A stretch of 64,000 nucleotides of DNA from the NCBI RefSeq assembly GCF_964340395.1, contig NC_135551.1, forward strand, positions 16,293,003 through 16,357,002, in the 5' to 3' direction. This document shows, in pieces, positions 22,810 to 34,227 of this stretch. The notes under the pieces are model-generated. The model did no database searches, was not told where the DNA came from, and worked only from the letters and a program-made list of their open reading frames with translations. The translations under genes and the position numbers were made by a program. Position 1 is the stretch's first letter. Every line of letters starts with the position of its first letter. The stretch is from Glandiceps talaboti. Its lineage: Eukaryota; Hemichordata; Enteropneusta; Spengelidae.

Positions 22810-23909
22810 CCTGTAAGGGAATCACTAAGTATGCAAATAACTCATTAAACTAAAAAAAAATATGGTAGCAGGCTTTGTTTTTTGGACAAGCGTGCTTTCC
22901 TAGGTCAATGTATGTAAGAGTGTATGATACTGCTTAATTATTGAATATAGTTCATTATTCAAATACTCATTAAAGGAAAAAGTTGTAGCAACAAACTTCA
23001 AAGGATAGGTGCATATTATTATGGTTGATGTACGTATCATATTATACGAAATTTGAAGCTTGCATTTTTAAGATACAACCTAGTTACCTAAAATCATTAA
23101 ATATGCAAATTTTTCATTAAAACTTAGCTATATAAAAGATTTTATATGACATATCCGCTTTGTTATCGTTAATGTATGTACTAAATTGTATTGAAAGTGA
23201 AGTATACAGTCTTAAGATATAGCCTAATTACCGAAAATCATTAATTATGCAAATTATTCATTAACACTGTAAGGTACATCAACTAACTTTATAGGACATA
23301 CACAATTTGTTATGGTTAATGTATGTACTGAATTGTATTGAAATTGAAGTATGCAGTCGTAAGATATAGCCTAGTTACCAAGAATCATTAATTATGCAAA
23401 TTATTCATTAACACTGAAAGGTACACCAACAAGCTTTACAGGACATATGTGATTGTTATGGTTAACGTGTGTACTGAATTACATTGGAATTGAAGTATGT
23501 ATTCTTAAGATATAGCCTAATTACCGAAAATCATTAATTATGCAAATTATTCATTAATACTGTACCGTACATCAACAAACTTGATAGGACATATGTGTTT
23601 CTTATGGTTAACGTAGGTACTAAATTATATTGAAATTGAAGTAAGCAGTCTTAAGATATTGTGTAATTAGTTGATTTCATTAATATGCAAATTTCTCTAA
23701 TTAAACATTAATAGATCTAGCTCAAAACCTGATCAGGTCTAGCTATTACCCTAAAGATTATATATCCCAAATTTCATTACAATTGAGCCAGCCGATTTTT
23801 AGAAAATGATGACACAGACGGACAGACATACAGACACACAGACAGACAGACACACAGACAGACACATCTTCCCCTGTTAATACCTCCCGTACCCTTACGG
23901 GTGGTAAAA
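22810..23909 (+). mobile_element. Pearl/Helentron-like repeat, family 1, most complete copy A
   Basis: Five to six tandem monomers are present. The phrase CATTAATTATGCAAATTA starts at 23239, 23386 and 23532 (spacing 147 and 146 bp), with older units at 23095, 22953 and 22823. They are followed by a right flank (GAGCCAGCCGATTTTTAGAA), a (CAGA)n-type microsatellite at 23811-23866 and CCTGTTAATACCTCCCG. The copy ends in a hairpin whose consensus stem is ACCTCCCGTA / TACGGGAGGT with loop CCCT. Core monomers of about nucleosome length, a microsatellite and a 3' hairpin match the layout of pearl, DINE-1 and HINE elements. No Rep/helicase gene is present, so it is nonautonomous. Confidence 0.7.
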
Positions 23910-24249
23910 ATACTGAAATAGAGCTAAATACACGTAAAGACATCTAGCCGTCATTACCAAATCATGTTTTAATCAGATTGGTTAAACCTATGAAATCCAT
24001 GTGTGTGAGTTCTTCCTTATTTCATCCTGTCTTTTTTTAATAACAGTAAATGACAATCAGTTCTTGATATAATCAACAAGTAGAAGCAGAAACAGGTTGC
24101 GGATCCAAAGTTAATTTCATTTAATTCATTGTGTATAGGCTGCAAAAATATAAATTTACCCACAGATGATACAGTACTGCTCAGGGTGTACACTATTCAG
24201 CATAAGTAATTGTACCCAAGAAAACATTTTCAAACAAGATTTAAACCGT

Positions 24250-24750
24250 CCATAAGGCCTAACCCATATTTTTTTAGGCGTACATATATTGTGAAATGCC
24301 AAAGTCTAAACTATAGCTATTACACATGATGTTCCATTTAAGTGGAAAATTAATATATGAAACTGAATGAAATTTGAAGCTTGCATAGTTAACATATTGC
24401 CTAATTATTAAAAGAATAATTGATTATGCAAATTAACCATATAGTTATAAGTAACAACATCAAGTTTTAAATGACACATACATTTCTTTACCATCAATAC
24501 ATGTAGCAAAGTATCGGCAATTTAAAGCTTGCATTCAAAAGATATTGACTCACTAATTATTAATATGATTATTGATACAAATTATATATCACGATTAAAA
24601 ATACATACACAACTACATCAGACAGGTATGATTTTTTATGGTGATGGATGTACCAAGTTAAGTGAGCTTTCATTCTTAAGACAAAAACCTAATTACCGAA
24701 AATAATAATTTATGAAAATTACTCATTAATTACACTTGCAAATTGACTCA
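24250..24750 (+). mobile_element. Pearl/Helentron-like repeat, family 1, copy B (degenerate)
   Basis: Diverged monomers carry GATTATGCAAATTAACCATA and TTGAAGCTTGCAT, as in copies C and H. The right end is lost. Confidence 0.55.
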
Positions 24751-24999
24751 AATACTCAAATTACAACTCTAAAATTACCCTTCCACCATTTTTTTGTATT
24801 TTAGCACATAAAGTACTCATAAAAATAAATTTTGAATGCTCATTTCTCTTTTACATCTCAAAACACACAAAACAACCCTTACCAAAATGAAACGGTAAAA
24901 AGGATGCTTATTTTATACTTGAAGTATACTTTGAAATGTCAAGTACATTTCAGTTATACTTAAAATATACTGAAATATACTCAAAGTATAAATTGACAA

Positions 25000-27090
25000 T
25001 AATTGAATTTTCAATTTGGTCACAAAACTACGGTTTGTAAAATGTGCCCCCCCCCCCGGCCCTCCCCTTGTAAACACTGAAGGCTCCCTGAGCACTAAAA
25101 ACGAGAATATTGACATTATTCCAAATTACCTGCTCAGCTGGGGAGGTGGAGGAAGAGGTGTTAATCTTGCCAACACATAAAAAAACTTCTATAGGAATTT
25201 CGGAGCAAAACTGGCAAAAATGTCACATCTTAATTGCATTTAAAAATCAAATCGCTTCCATTTTTTCGTGAAAAAGGAAAAGAAGAGCTTCCATGGGTGA
25301 TTTACTGATTCATATAAAAAACGCTTGATCCATGAAATTCTGTATGCTTTGTAGAGTGAAAAGATGTCCAACATACCATACCGCCTTCCTTTTTATCCTT
25401 GGTCAGTGTATTCCTGCTAACCCTATCGGGACCATTTCATAAACATTAATGAGTAACACCATTAATTAACTTTAAATCACTAGTTCTAACATCAATCAAA
25501 TTAAAAACATAAAGAAATGTAGAAACTATAAGAGTTTTGATGATCTGGATTTTGCCGATCAATGCAAGGCCCTAGCTATCCATACACTGACCAATGAAAT
25601 TATTGACTTCAGAAGGGCTGTGATATTTTCCCTGTAAGCCTCCATAGCATCATATGAAAAGTGGATTCCGATAATTTTAATTGGACACTTTGGCCGAGAA
25701 ATACCGAAAGGATGATCAGACCTATTCCTCCCTTTGCCCAACCACATAGCTTCAGTTTTACCATTATTATATATAAACTCTCAAACCAGATGCAAACTGA
25801 AAATCTTTCAAAAGAGAGAAGAGATTTCAAGTTGACTCTTCGTCAGCCGAAAAACAGGTGAGGTCATCAGCAAAAGAGGAATTCTTTACAGTCTCACCTA
25901 ACACATTGGTACCTTGAATGGAGGGACTTTGATGAATGTCAACAAGAAACACCTCTAAGCTAAGAATAAAGACTGCAGGTGAAAGATGGTCACCTTGGCA
26001 TATACCCCATTCAATGTTGAACATACCAGTGCTGAACCCTCGATTTAGAACACAACTAGTGGGGTTAGAGTAAAAGGTACTAACCCAGTTAATAAGAAAA
26101 GTGCCAAAATTACAGGTATGGAGTGTTTAGAACATAAATCCCATTCTACGCTATCGAAGGCTTTTTTCAAAATCGATGGCGATGAGAATACCTGAAAGAA
26201 CAAGATATTTTATATAGTCCATGCCCCCCCCCCCCTCAATAGCCGTCTCCAATGGAGCGACCTTTAACAAAAGCAGATTGGGTGTTATTAATAATACTTG
26301 GTACAACAAATTCTAAGCGTTTAGCAATGCATTTAGCCCCAGTTTTATAGTCAAGATTTAACAAAGTGATTGGTCGCCAGTTCTTTACTTAAGGTTTGTC
26401 TTTCCCCTTTTTTCGATAAGAGTAATGACTCCTTGTTTCTGATAGGGGTTTTACCCCTAACATTAGTCTAGCTGCTAGACCTAGGATGTTCTTCTGATAT
26501 AATACGACATACGAACGAACCTCGCTATCGAGGATGCAATGGACAAGCCCTCACTGCGAACTTCGTTCTCTTATTGTATCGAAAGAAAGCCCGAATGTCC
26601 AGCAGGAAGACTACCTTAACATATGCGACGTTTAAAGCTTTTACAACAAAGGGATCGACCAAGGGCCAAAAGGTCAAATAAAATTCTCTAGCAAGGCCGT
26701 CATTACCAGGTGTTTTATTTTTTGGCATACTCGTCAATGTAGCAAAGGCTTCATCTGATGAAATTTGACCCTCGCAGGTAGACTTTAATTATCCAAATTA
26801 CTAAGCTTTGGTAAATTGACATTTTGGAACAAGTCCGTATTTGATTGGTCAGCTGGTTGTGACTTGTACAGTTTTGAATAAAATTCCTTCAACTCCTTCA
26901 TGATGCGATCTGTGTTTGTAATGGGGTCCCCCCTATTGTTCAAAAGCTGGATAGTTTTGGACTTTTTTGAAATAGCTTTCTCTAGGCCAGTAAAATATTT
27001 AGTGATATATAACTTGCACGGGAATGCATACACACAGTCTTTCATGAATATGCTAATTAGCCGAATACTATAAACCAATTTTAGCCCTGT
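25000..27090 (-). pseudogene. L1/Tx1-like LINE relic
   Basis: From 27078 downward the minus strand shows a pre-RT region (LNNRGDPITNTDRIMKELKE, FYSKLYKS) and KNKTPGNDGLAREFYLTFWP. After a disrupted stretch come GVITLIEKRGKDKP and NWRPITLLNLDYKTGAKCIA, then QSAFVKGRSIGD, WGICQGDHLSPAVF and SSFADDLTCF. Next are WLGKGRNRS and IKIIGIHFS. The L1-type C-terminal GGxxxLDIFSLYKAYRISWI follows, then a last WNNVNILVFSAQGAFSVYKG near 25060. Stops and frameshifts are frequent. Motif order and the WRPITLLN and ISW-type C-terminus place it in the L1/Tx1 group. Confidence 0.85.
26430..26610. repeat. Likely insertion of about 130 bp inside the L1/Tx1-like relic
   Basis: Between the expected neighbours NVAYVK and GVITLIEK there is an excess of unrelated sequence. 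It contains CTCGCTATCGAGG (an inverted repeat) and AACGAAGTTCG-type phrases. I cannot identify the inserted element. Confidence 0.35.
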
Positions 27091-27411
27091 TCCACTATTT
27101 CGAACTTTCTAGACTTCAACACTAAAATAATTATGTTGCAATTAGTTCAGGATCAAATCTTATTTTGACTGGACTTTTGTGTACTCGTCTAGTCTTTAGA
27201 AGTTCTGGCCCTCAGCTCAGCCAATTAGATCCGAACGATGCTATGGATAGATTTAATACAAGCAAAAACATACCGTTTAGGTGGTAACAGTGAGAAACAA
27301 CAAATATCTTTTTTAAAAGTTGTCAATGTTGTGGGATCTTCCTACAGAAATAATCCCTGACTCTAGTGGGAACCCAGGACCTCCTGACTACTTTGTCACA
27401 TAGAAGCGTTG

Positions 27412-27460
27412 TTGTTGCTGTTGTTGTTGTTGTTGTTTTTTTTGTTTTTTTTTGTTTTTT
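27412..27460. repeat. (TTG)n and T-rich tract
   Basis: On the minus strand this reads as an A-rich tract 240-290 bp downstream of the stop of the GT-like exon. It could be a simple repeat or, less likely, a remnant poly(A) of a retrocopy. Confidence 0.7.
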
Positions 27461-27699
27461 AGGGTCACATTTTAGCACAATGGACAAGGGGAGACTCAAA
27501 TGTTATGTCACAGAATGAGGTTGATTTCCCCAACCATGCCACTAGTAATTACCTAAGGCTCCCTTGTTATTGTACATCAAATGTATAACTTATTGATGTG
27601 TTGTGTTGTGATGTATCAGCACGTCTAGAATATTATTCCTACAGTGCGCGTATACCTGCCGCATTTGGCAACACAGGCGGAAATGCCATTATGAATGTT

Positions 27700-28849
27700 T
27701 TAACATTTCTGTTGGAACCACTGTAGGAGTTTTTTTTTTCTGTTGTTAATGTCACCCTTTTTTACAGATCTCCTTAATCGTTTTTTTACAAGAGTTGCTA
27801 ATTCAAACGCTCTCCTTGGCTTCACCAATCTCTTCCTTATCTTATCTTCCCATTCATCTGTAGTGTCTGCGGTTAGGTTTTCGTGAAATACTCCCAGATC
27901 ACCATCCTCATCAAGATATTTGGCAAATCCTGATTTATTTTCGCAAATAACCGGTAAGCCTGCAGCAACACCATGAAGAGCGGGAATAGAGAAAGGGCTG
28001 TCATCAATGCTGATTAGGAGGGCACTTTGTTTAAATCTAATAAGGTCTCGCTCGTTAGTATTTCCAGTTTCGGTGTCATGGGTATACATTTTGCACTCAA
28101 ATCTCATGCCCATGTACATCTCCATGGCTTTAACATGTCGAAAAGCTCTTCTGGGGAGGGATTCTTCTATTGACTGATCATTAGCTCCATTGCCTACCAT
28201 TAATACCTGTAGACAACTATCGATAGTAGGGGATTTGATATCTGCTTTAAGAAATGAATTTTCTGGGTTTGGTATGAAGACTCTGCAGTCTGGTATAGAC
28301 TTAAATGATCTGAACTTGTTTTTAAAATGATGATACGTTTTTGTCCCTACCATAACAACGAGATGAGACATTTCAGCATACTCAAGCATTTCTTCTTCAC
28401 CCGTCGAGTTATCGGAAAAGTTACTACCTTCTTCAGGTATAGTGTGGAATACTGTGACGAAACGGCTCTCACTGAAGAGGTTGCCAAATATATTTTGAGC
28501 AGCTGCTGCCGTTGCACCCTCCCCTTCTTTATTTGCATGCCCGACCACGGCAGCTATTTTCCCTTTTAATTTCCTCAATTTTCTGAAATGGTGTCGATGT
28601 GTGTAAAGCCAGCCAGGATCACCATTTGGAGGGATTGTATCTCTTTCTTCGCGATTGGGAAGAATAAGTTCTATGCCTAGTTTTTTTGCGTCTTCTTTAT
28701 CATCATCAGTTGCTGACATTACAGTTGAATATACAACACGTTTATTGTTCTTATGAAGTGCAGTTGCAATTTGTCTATTTACAAAGTTTGTGGAATCGTG
28801 AAAGTTTCTCTTCCATGTTAGACCAATCATGAGGTAAGCCATTACGCTA
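27700..28849 (-). CDS. Terminal exon, GT-B (GT4-like) glycosyltransferase domain, degenerate EX7E
   Basis: An uninterrupted frame runs from an acceptor (TTTCTTTGCTTTTTACAG, AG at 28851-28850) to TAA at 27700; from the ATG at 28842 it is 380 residues. The N-terminal Rossmann half has a VNRQIATALH helix (21-30), an IAAVVGHANKEGEGA loop (96-110) and FHTIPEE (132-138). The C-terminal half has LQVLMVGNGA (211-220) and DDSPFSIPALHGVAAGLPVI (280-299). The last block aligns with E-P-F-G-x7-E-A-x-A-x-G-x-P-V-I of GT4 enzymes. However, the two glutamates that contact the nucleotide-sugar are Ser282 and His290 here, so catalysis is doubtful. A basic tail (RKRLVKPRR, KKRLRRSVKKG) follows. No signal peptide or membrane segment is seen, suggesting a cytosolic protein. 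The frame stays open to the acceptor in phase 2, so an upstream exon is likely; from memory such domains sit in multidomain invertebrate proteins. Confidence 0.75.
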
Positions 28850-30060
28850 CTGTAAAAAGCAAAGAAAAAAATAATTACAAAATATTTTTATTTTATTAAC
28901 AGAAATGGGACGTATACTATTCGTATACCCCCAATTTACAACTAGCTTGGTCGCTTGCTTCCTGTATAGTAAGCAATTTACTTGAATACGTGTTTTTTAC
29001 GTTATGACATTCTATAAAGTACCATTATAATATCCGTATAAACAAGCGAAAGTGACATTATAGAGTGGTTGTAGTCATTTGCATCCACTACTTAATGTCT
29101 GGAATCTTTCTTTGGCATTTTCCAAAGTAGAGTGTCTGGCTGCAAGTTTGTATCCTCATGTTTGATCCTGCTAATGTAGTTTGGACTTTCACCTATCAGA
29201 TACTAGCGTTGATTATATAGTATTTAAAGCCCTATCACTCCGCTAAAGAACTTTGCATATTGTTATAAGGTTGGGACGCGAGCGTTATTGAAGGCTTATT
29301 CTGAGCGAGGTATTCACTATTTTATTCACGTACACTTAATGCAGACATTATAATAATGCTCAAGTTCAATAACAGGCATATACGCAGATTCAGGTAGTAG
29401 GGATGGCATCTATACCTGGCATCTAATATACCCACGTCACGATTTTCGACGGTTGCGTACAACTAGCCAATGCCAGTATTAATGACAGGAAGTACAGAAG
29501 GGCAAATAACTGGACGACCATGTCTTTGTTACTTATCGCAAAGTGAAGATGAGGATCATATTTTGTTGTGAATCAGGGATGCCCATCCCCTAGCGGCAAT
29601 GGGTTGATTTGGAGGTGTTGTGTTGGTTGTATGCTTGTGCTATTAGCATGTTTAACAGCATTGTCTACCAAGGTTGTGCTTGACATACCGGGTCTACAAG
29701 TATTATCATCATTTGTTCTTCTTTTATTTTCCAAGATTATGTGTTTAGGAACATTAAAACACAGCGCATTAAACCTTAATACCATGTGGTTGGAATGACG
29801 GTCTGTATACCACAGTGAAGAGCAACGGGAAATAAAGGGAAAAATAACCACATATTTTATCCACTTGTTCAGTTAGTTTGTTGTTTCCGCATCTCAACAA
29901 AAGATGCCCTGACTGAAGAGAGATAGTGAGGAGAAAACTGCTAATTAAATTTGACTTGGGGTGATATCTATGAATGGAGTTATACGTTTATAGCACTAAC
30001 CCCTTCATTTGTAAATGTAGCCTTAGTTGTTTTGACTCAGTTTTACTTCAACCAATTTTG
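28850..30060. other. Likely intron or upstream flank of the GT-like exon; no exon found
   Basis: I looked on the minus strand for a donor-bounded frame in phase with the exon and found none that convinced. A GTG-initiated plus-strand frame at 29568-29798 with a hydrophobic stretch has no other support. Confidence 0.4.
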
Positions 30061-30962
30061 AACAATTAGACACCCTAAAAAATATCCATGCTAAACTTCA
30101 CAGCAACATACATAGTATGCCTCAGACCATAGATTTTTGGGCCTACACATATTGTTGGAATGCAAAATTCTGAACTATAGCTATAATACATGATGTACCA
30201 CTTAATTGGAAAATTAATTACATGAAACTGTTATATGTAAGATATTGCTTAATAATTTAAAAATAATTTAATATGCAAATTGACAATGTAGCCTTTAATA
30301 AGTTACATCATCAAGCATTTTAATGACACATGTAATTCTCTATCAATACATCATTACATGTACTAAATTATCTGAAATTTAAAGTTTTCATTCAAACGAT
30401 AGTGCCTTATTATCAAAACGATTATTTATGCAAATTACATATCACAATTAAAAAACTAAAACAAGTACATCAGACATGTGTGATTTGCTAAGGTTGATGG
30501 GTCAAATTTTTGAATACTTAAATTATGCGAATAATTAATAAAATCGTTAACATAAAACATCAAACTGTACAGGACATATGAGTTTTGTTATGGTTAACAT
30601 ATGTACTAATTTACTAAATCATATTGAAATTGTATTCTATTTAACGAAAATCACTAATTATGTAAATTATTCATAAAAGCTTTCAGCTAGATCAACACAC
30701 CTTATAGGACATATGTGCTTCGTTATGGTTAATGTATGTACTAAATTATATTGAATTTGAATAATGTGTTCCATAATATAGTGTAATTACTAATAAAACT
30801 AAGTAATTATGCAAATTACTAAATAATGTTCATTGGATGTTTACAAAAAATCACTGAGCTCTTTTCATAACCAAATGAAAGATGTGTAACAAGTTTCATT
30901 AGCATGGATGCAGTAGTTTTTTAATTATTGTCTCCACAGACACTCACTCACAGACAGACAGT
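30060..30962 (+). mobile_element. Pearl/Helentron-like repeat, family 1, copy C
   Basis: Several diverged monomers (TATGCAAATTACxxATxA, GGACATATGxGTTT(C/T)GTTATGGTTAA) run into a right flank and a short CACAGACAGACAG microsatellite at 30948-30962. The 3' hairpin is missing; the 30961-31215 duplication starts here. Confidence 0.6.
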
Positions 30963-31215
30963 TTGGACTTATTGGGTGAGTTCGATGAATGGAGTTCGAT
31001 TCGTATGCTATTACATACAGGTGTATGAACTGAGTATACGTATATAAATATGTGGCCAATGGTGATTCTGGACAGTACCAAAAATATGAAAGCGTATCAG
31101 TTGTTTATTGAACGAATACACTCACCAGTTAACACGCGTTAATGATTTACTAGTCATACCATACCCTTTGTTGTTGAGTAAATATCACGGCTAACAACAA
31201 TGGTGGCAAAACAAC
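30961..31215. repeat. Direct duplication, copy 1 (partner 32345-32650)
   Basis: Both copies share GAGTTCGATGAATGGAGTTC, CATACAGGTGTATGAACTG, GCCAATGGTGATTCTGGA and CCTTTGTTGTTGAGTAAATA, with small indels. They are about 1,385 bp apart in the same orientation. No shared reading frame is evident. Confidence 0.8.
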
Positions 31216-31429
31216 CTACTGCGACATATTGCACGTCTTAAAATCAGTTACAGTTTTCTGGTTCTCTTCAGAGTGTTCACCTTGCCTCATTTATTATAAC
31301 AAGTCATCTCAGAATACGCCACCTCAAATACTTTACTTCTTTGTGACATGATTTTAAAAGTAATTCATGGTAACAAATACATACTAAAATGGGTATTAAC
31401 ATACAGGAAATGGTTGGATTTTGATAATG

Positions 31430-31797
31430 TATGTTATGTTTAACGAATATACTATAATATACTGAAATTGAGGCGTACAGTCTTAAGATATTGCTTAATT
31501 AGTCGATTTCATTAATATATCAAATTTCTCTAATTAAACAATAGCAGATCTGGCTCAAAACCTCATCAGGTCTATACCCTAAAGATTATATGTTCCAAAT
31601 TCCATTACAATTGAGCCAGCCGATTTATAGAAAATAATGACACAGACAGACGGACAGATAGACAGACTGACTGACAGAGAGACAGATAGACAGACAGACA
31701 GACATACATAAATAAAGATAGACAGACAGACAGACAGACAAACAGGGAGACAGACATTTCCCTTTTAATACCTCCCGTACCCTTACGGAAGGTAAAA
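31430..31797 (+). mobile_element. Pearl/Helentron-like repeat, family 1, right end copy D
   Basis: It holds the monomer end (TTAAGATATTGCTTAATTAG), the right flank (GAGCCAGCCGATTTATAGAA), a (CAGA)n tract from about 31645 to 31755 and CTTTTAATACCTCCCGTACC. It ends with the hairpin second arm TACGGAAGGT. Confidence 0.7.
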
Positions 31798-32084
31798 TAG
31801 TGGGTCTATGTATATAATAAATGAATAATCTCCTGGTATTTCTCGTTCTTGCTACGTCATCTAGGAGTCATGTTTCCCGTGTCTGTTACAGCCGACATGA
31901 GGGGGAATCATTCGTCCTCGATGATGTAGCACTCATTCGGAATACCAGTAGATTAAATATAATAAAATATATACCAGCTTTTGTAAGAATAGTCTCATAG
32001 TGGCCTTTCCACTCAATCTCAGTATCACCAATATGACCACCCACAGATGATAGAGCTGGTATTTTACCTTTACGCTTCTTTCCA

Positions 32085-32192
32085 GTAATTCACACAGACA
32101 CAGACACAAACACAGACACAGACACAGACACAGACACAGACACAGACACAGACAGAACCATAACAAAACCTCCCCTTACGGGATGTGAAAAA
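32085..32192 (+). repeat. (CAGACA)n with family 1 terminal hairpin remnant, copy E
   Basis: A CAGACA hexamer tract is followed by ACCTCCCCTTACGGGATGTG, a decayed form of the family 1 terminal hairpin. The core monomers are not visible upstream. Confidence 0.55.
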
Positions 32193-32344
32193 TGCCGGCA
32201 TCGTGTTATATTTGGTTGCATCTATCTTCATTCCTCACTTACTATAACATTAATTTCAGAGTTCATAATCAACCGACATCTAAGTACATTCTCAGGACTT
32301 ACCTTAATTCAGACTGTGTTCACTTGTTTGGAATACAAACTTGT

Positions 32345-32650
32345 TCCACTTTTAACTTATTGGATGAGTTCGATGAATGGAGTTCGATTCGTATGGAATC
32401 ACATACAGGTGTATGAACTGTGCATACGTATGTAGCCAATGGTGATTCTGGATATTAACAAAAAAACATGAAGGCCTATCAGTTCGTCAGATAGAATAAT
32501 TACTTACTTCTCATTGAACGATAATACTATGCCAGTAAACACGCGTTAATGTTTTACTAGTCATACGATACCCTTTGTTGTTGAGTAAATATCATGGCTA
32601 ACAACAATGGAATGGTGGCAAAATGTGTTCGCAAAATAACCTACTGTGAT
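32345..32650. repeat. Direct duplication, copy 2 (partner 30961-31215)
   Basis: This copy is longer because of short insertions, such as GTCAGATAGAATAATTACTT near the middle. It ends just before the inverted pearl-like copy F. Confidence 0.8.
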
Positions 32651-32654
32651 AACC

Positions 32655-32685
32655 TATGTTGGTACGGGAGGTATTAAAAGGGGAA

Positions 32686-32730
<45 letters not shown>

Positions 32731-33030
32731 GTCTGTCTCTCTGTCCGTATGTGTCCGTGTCACCATTTTCTAAAAATCGGTTGGCTCAATTGTAATGAAA
32801 TTTGGAATATATCATTTGTAATATTATGGCTCAACCTGATTAGGTTTTGAGCCAGATCTGCTAATGTTTAATTAGAAAAATTTGCATATTAATGAAATCA
32901 ACTAATTACGCAATATCTCATGACTGCATACTTTAATTTCAATAAAAATCAGTATATTCATCTAACGTAAGACAATACATTTGTCCTATAAAATGTTTTG
33001 ATGTTCTTTAAAGTGTTAGACAATATGAAT
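32655..33030 (-). mobile_element. Pearl/Helentron-like repeat, family 1, copy F, minus orientation
   Basis: It starts with the terminal arm TACGGGAGGT and TTAAAAGGGGAATG, then (GTCT)n at 32686-32745. The reverse complements of the right flank (CTAAAAATCGGTTGGCTCAA) and of one monomer (TTTGCATATTAATGAAATCA) follow. Confidence 0.7.
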
Positions 33031-33249
33031 TAATATAAGTACACTATATCAATTTGAGTAAACCCGGAAAGCTGCCCTCAGCGGCCAGTCACTGTCAACG
33101 CTGTAGGTTTTATGATATGGCATCTAGTCTGCCCAAATTAGCGTTTGGAGCAGACCAAATCCGAAATGTTTGGTGAGTATACAAATACTATATCTTTTTT
33201 ACATCTCCCCTTTGTCATGTAATGTGAGTAATGTGAGTAATGTGAGCAT

Positions 33250-33376
33250 GTCAGTAAAATGCACTTTGTTTCAAAATTAAGGTGATCTTTATATATTTTC
33301 TGGATAATACATGTGACCATATGCCTTTGAGTCAATTCCATATTATTATACTGTAACAGTGGTTTACTTGGCTATG
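33250..33376. repeat. Dispersed repeat shared with the hAT-like element
   Basis: TTTATATATTTTCTGGATAA, TTTGAGTCxATTCCA and CAGTGGTTTACTTGGCT match 50395-50500 inside the hAT-like element. The MITE at 33383 interrupts it. Confidence 0.6.
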
Positions 33377-33382
33377 ACGATG

Positions 33383-34227
33383 TATGGGGGCCCGTTCTGG
33401 TCACAATTATGTAAAATATGCTAGAATTAATATAATGTAGTCTAGAATTAATTTTTATAATGACTGCAATTAATATTATGCACTCCTTGAATTAATTAAA
33501 TGTGTTTTGATTAATTTCATGTCGAATAGAATCAATTTTTATATTAACTGCAATTAATATTATGTATTCCTTGAATTAATTAAATGTGTTTTGATTATTT
33601 GTTTGCACTGTAATTAATTTTGTGTATTCCTTGAATTAATTAAATGTGTTTCCGATTAATTTCATATACTGGTCTTAATTTTATGTAGTCTAGAATTAAT
33701 TTTATGCATTCCTGAAATTAATTTAATGTTGTCTAGTATTCATTTTGTGTATGTGCTGAATTAATTTTGTGTATGTCCTGAAATAATTTTGTGTATGTGC
33801 TGAATTATTTTTGTGTATGTGCCGAATTAATTTTGTGTATGTGTCGAATTAATTTTGTGTACGTGTCGAATTAATTTTATGTATGTGCCGAATTAATTTT
33901 GTGTATGTGTCGAATTAATTTTGGGTATGTGCCGAATTAATTTTGTGTATGTGTTGAATTAATTTTGTGTATGTGCTGAATTAATTTTGTGATGTGTCGA
34001 ATTAATTTTGGCCCTACAATCCCTTGCGCGAATTAATTTTGGCCCTACTGGTCTTAATCTTGAGGAATACATTAAATTAATTACAGTGCATAAAATTAAT
34101 CAAAACACATTTAATTAATTCAGGGAATACATAATATTAATTGCAGTCATTATAAACATTAATTCTAGACTACATTAAATTAATTCTAGCACATTTTAAA
34201 TAATTGTGACAAGAACGGGCCCCCATA
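33383..34227. mobile_element. MITE of 845 bp built from phased AATTAATT units, 6-bp TSD
   Basis: Both ends read TATGGGGGCCCGTTCT (right end inverted), followed by T(G/T)GTCACAATTAT. The near-identical inverted ends reach about 150 bp inward. The element is flanked by a perfect ACGATG duplication (33377-33382 and 34228-34233). Nearly the whole interior is a series of some 35 units of 18-23 bp, each carrying AATTAATT followed by (T/A)T(A/G)TGTAT(G/T); the central part (33720-34010) is a regular 22-bp array. No coding capacity is present. Confidence 0.85.

Noticed and set aside
29568-29798. Plus-strand frame with a hydrophobic N-terminal stretch that could pass for a secreted peptide
   Set aside because: It starts with GTG rather than ATG, has a longer frame opposite, and lacks splice or promoter context.
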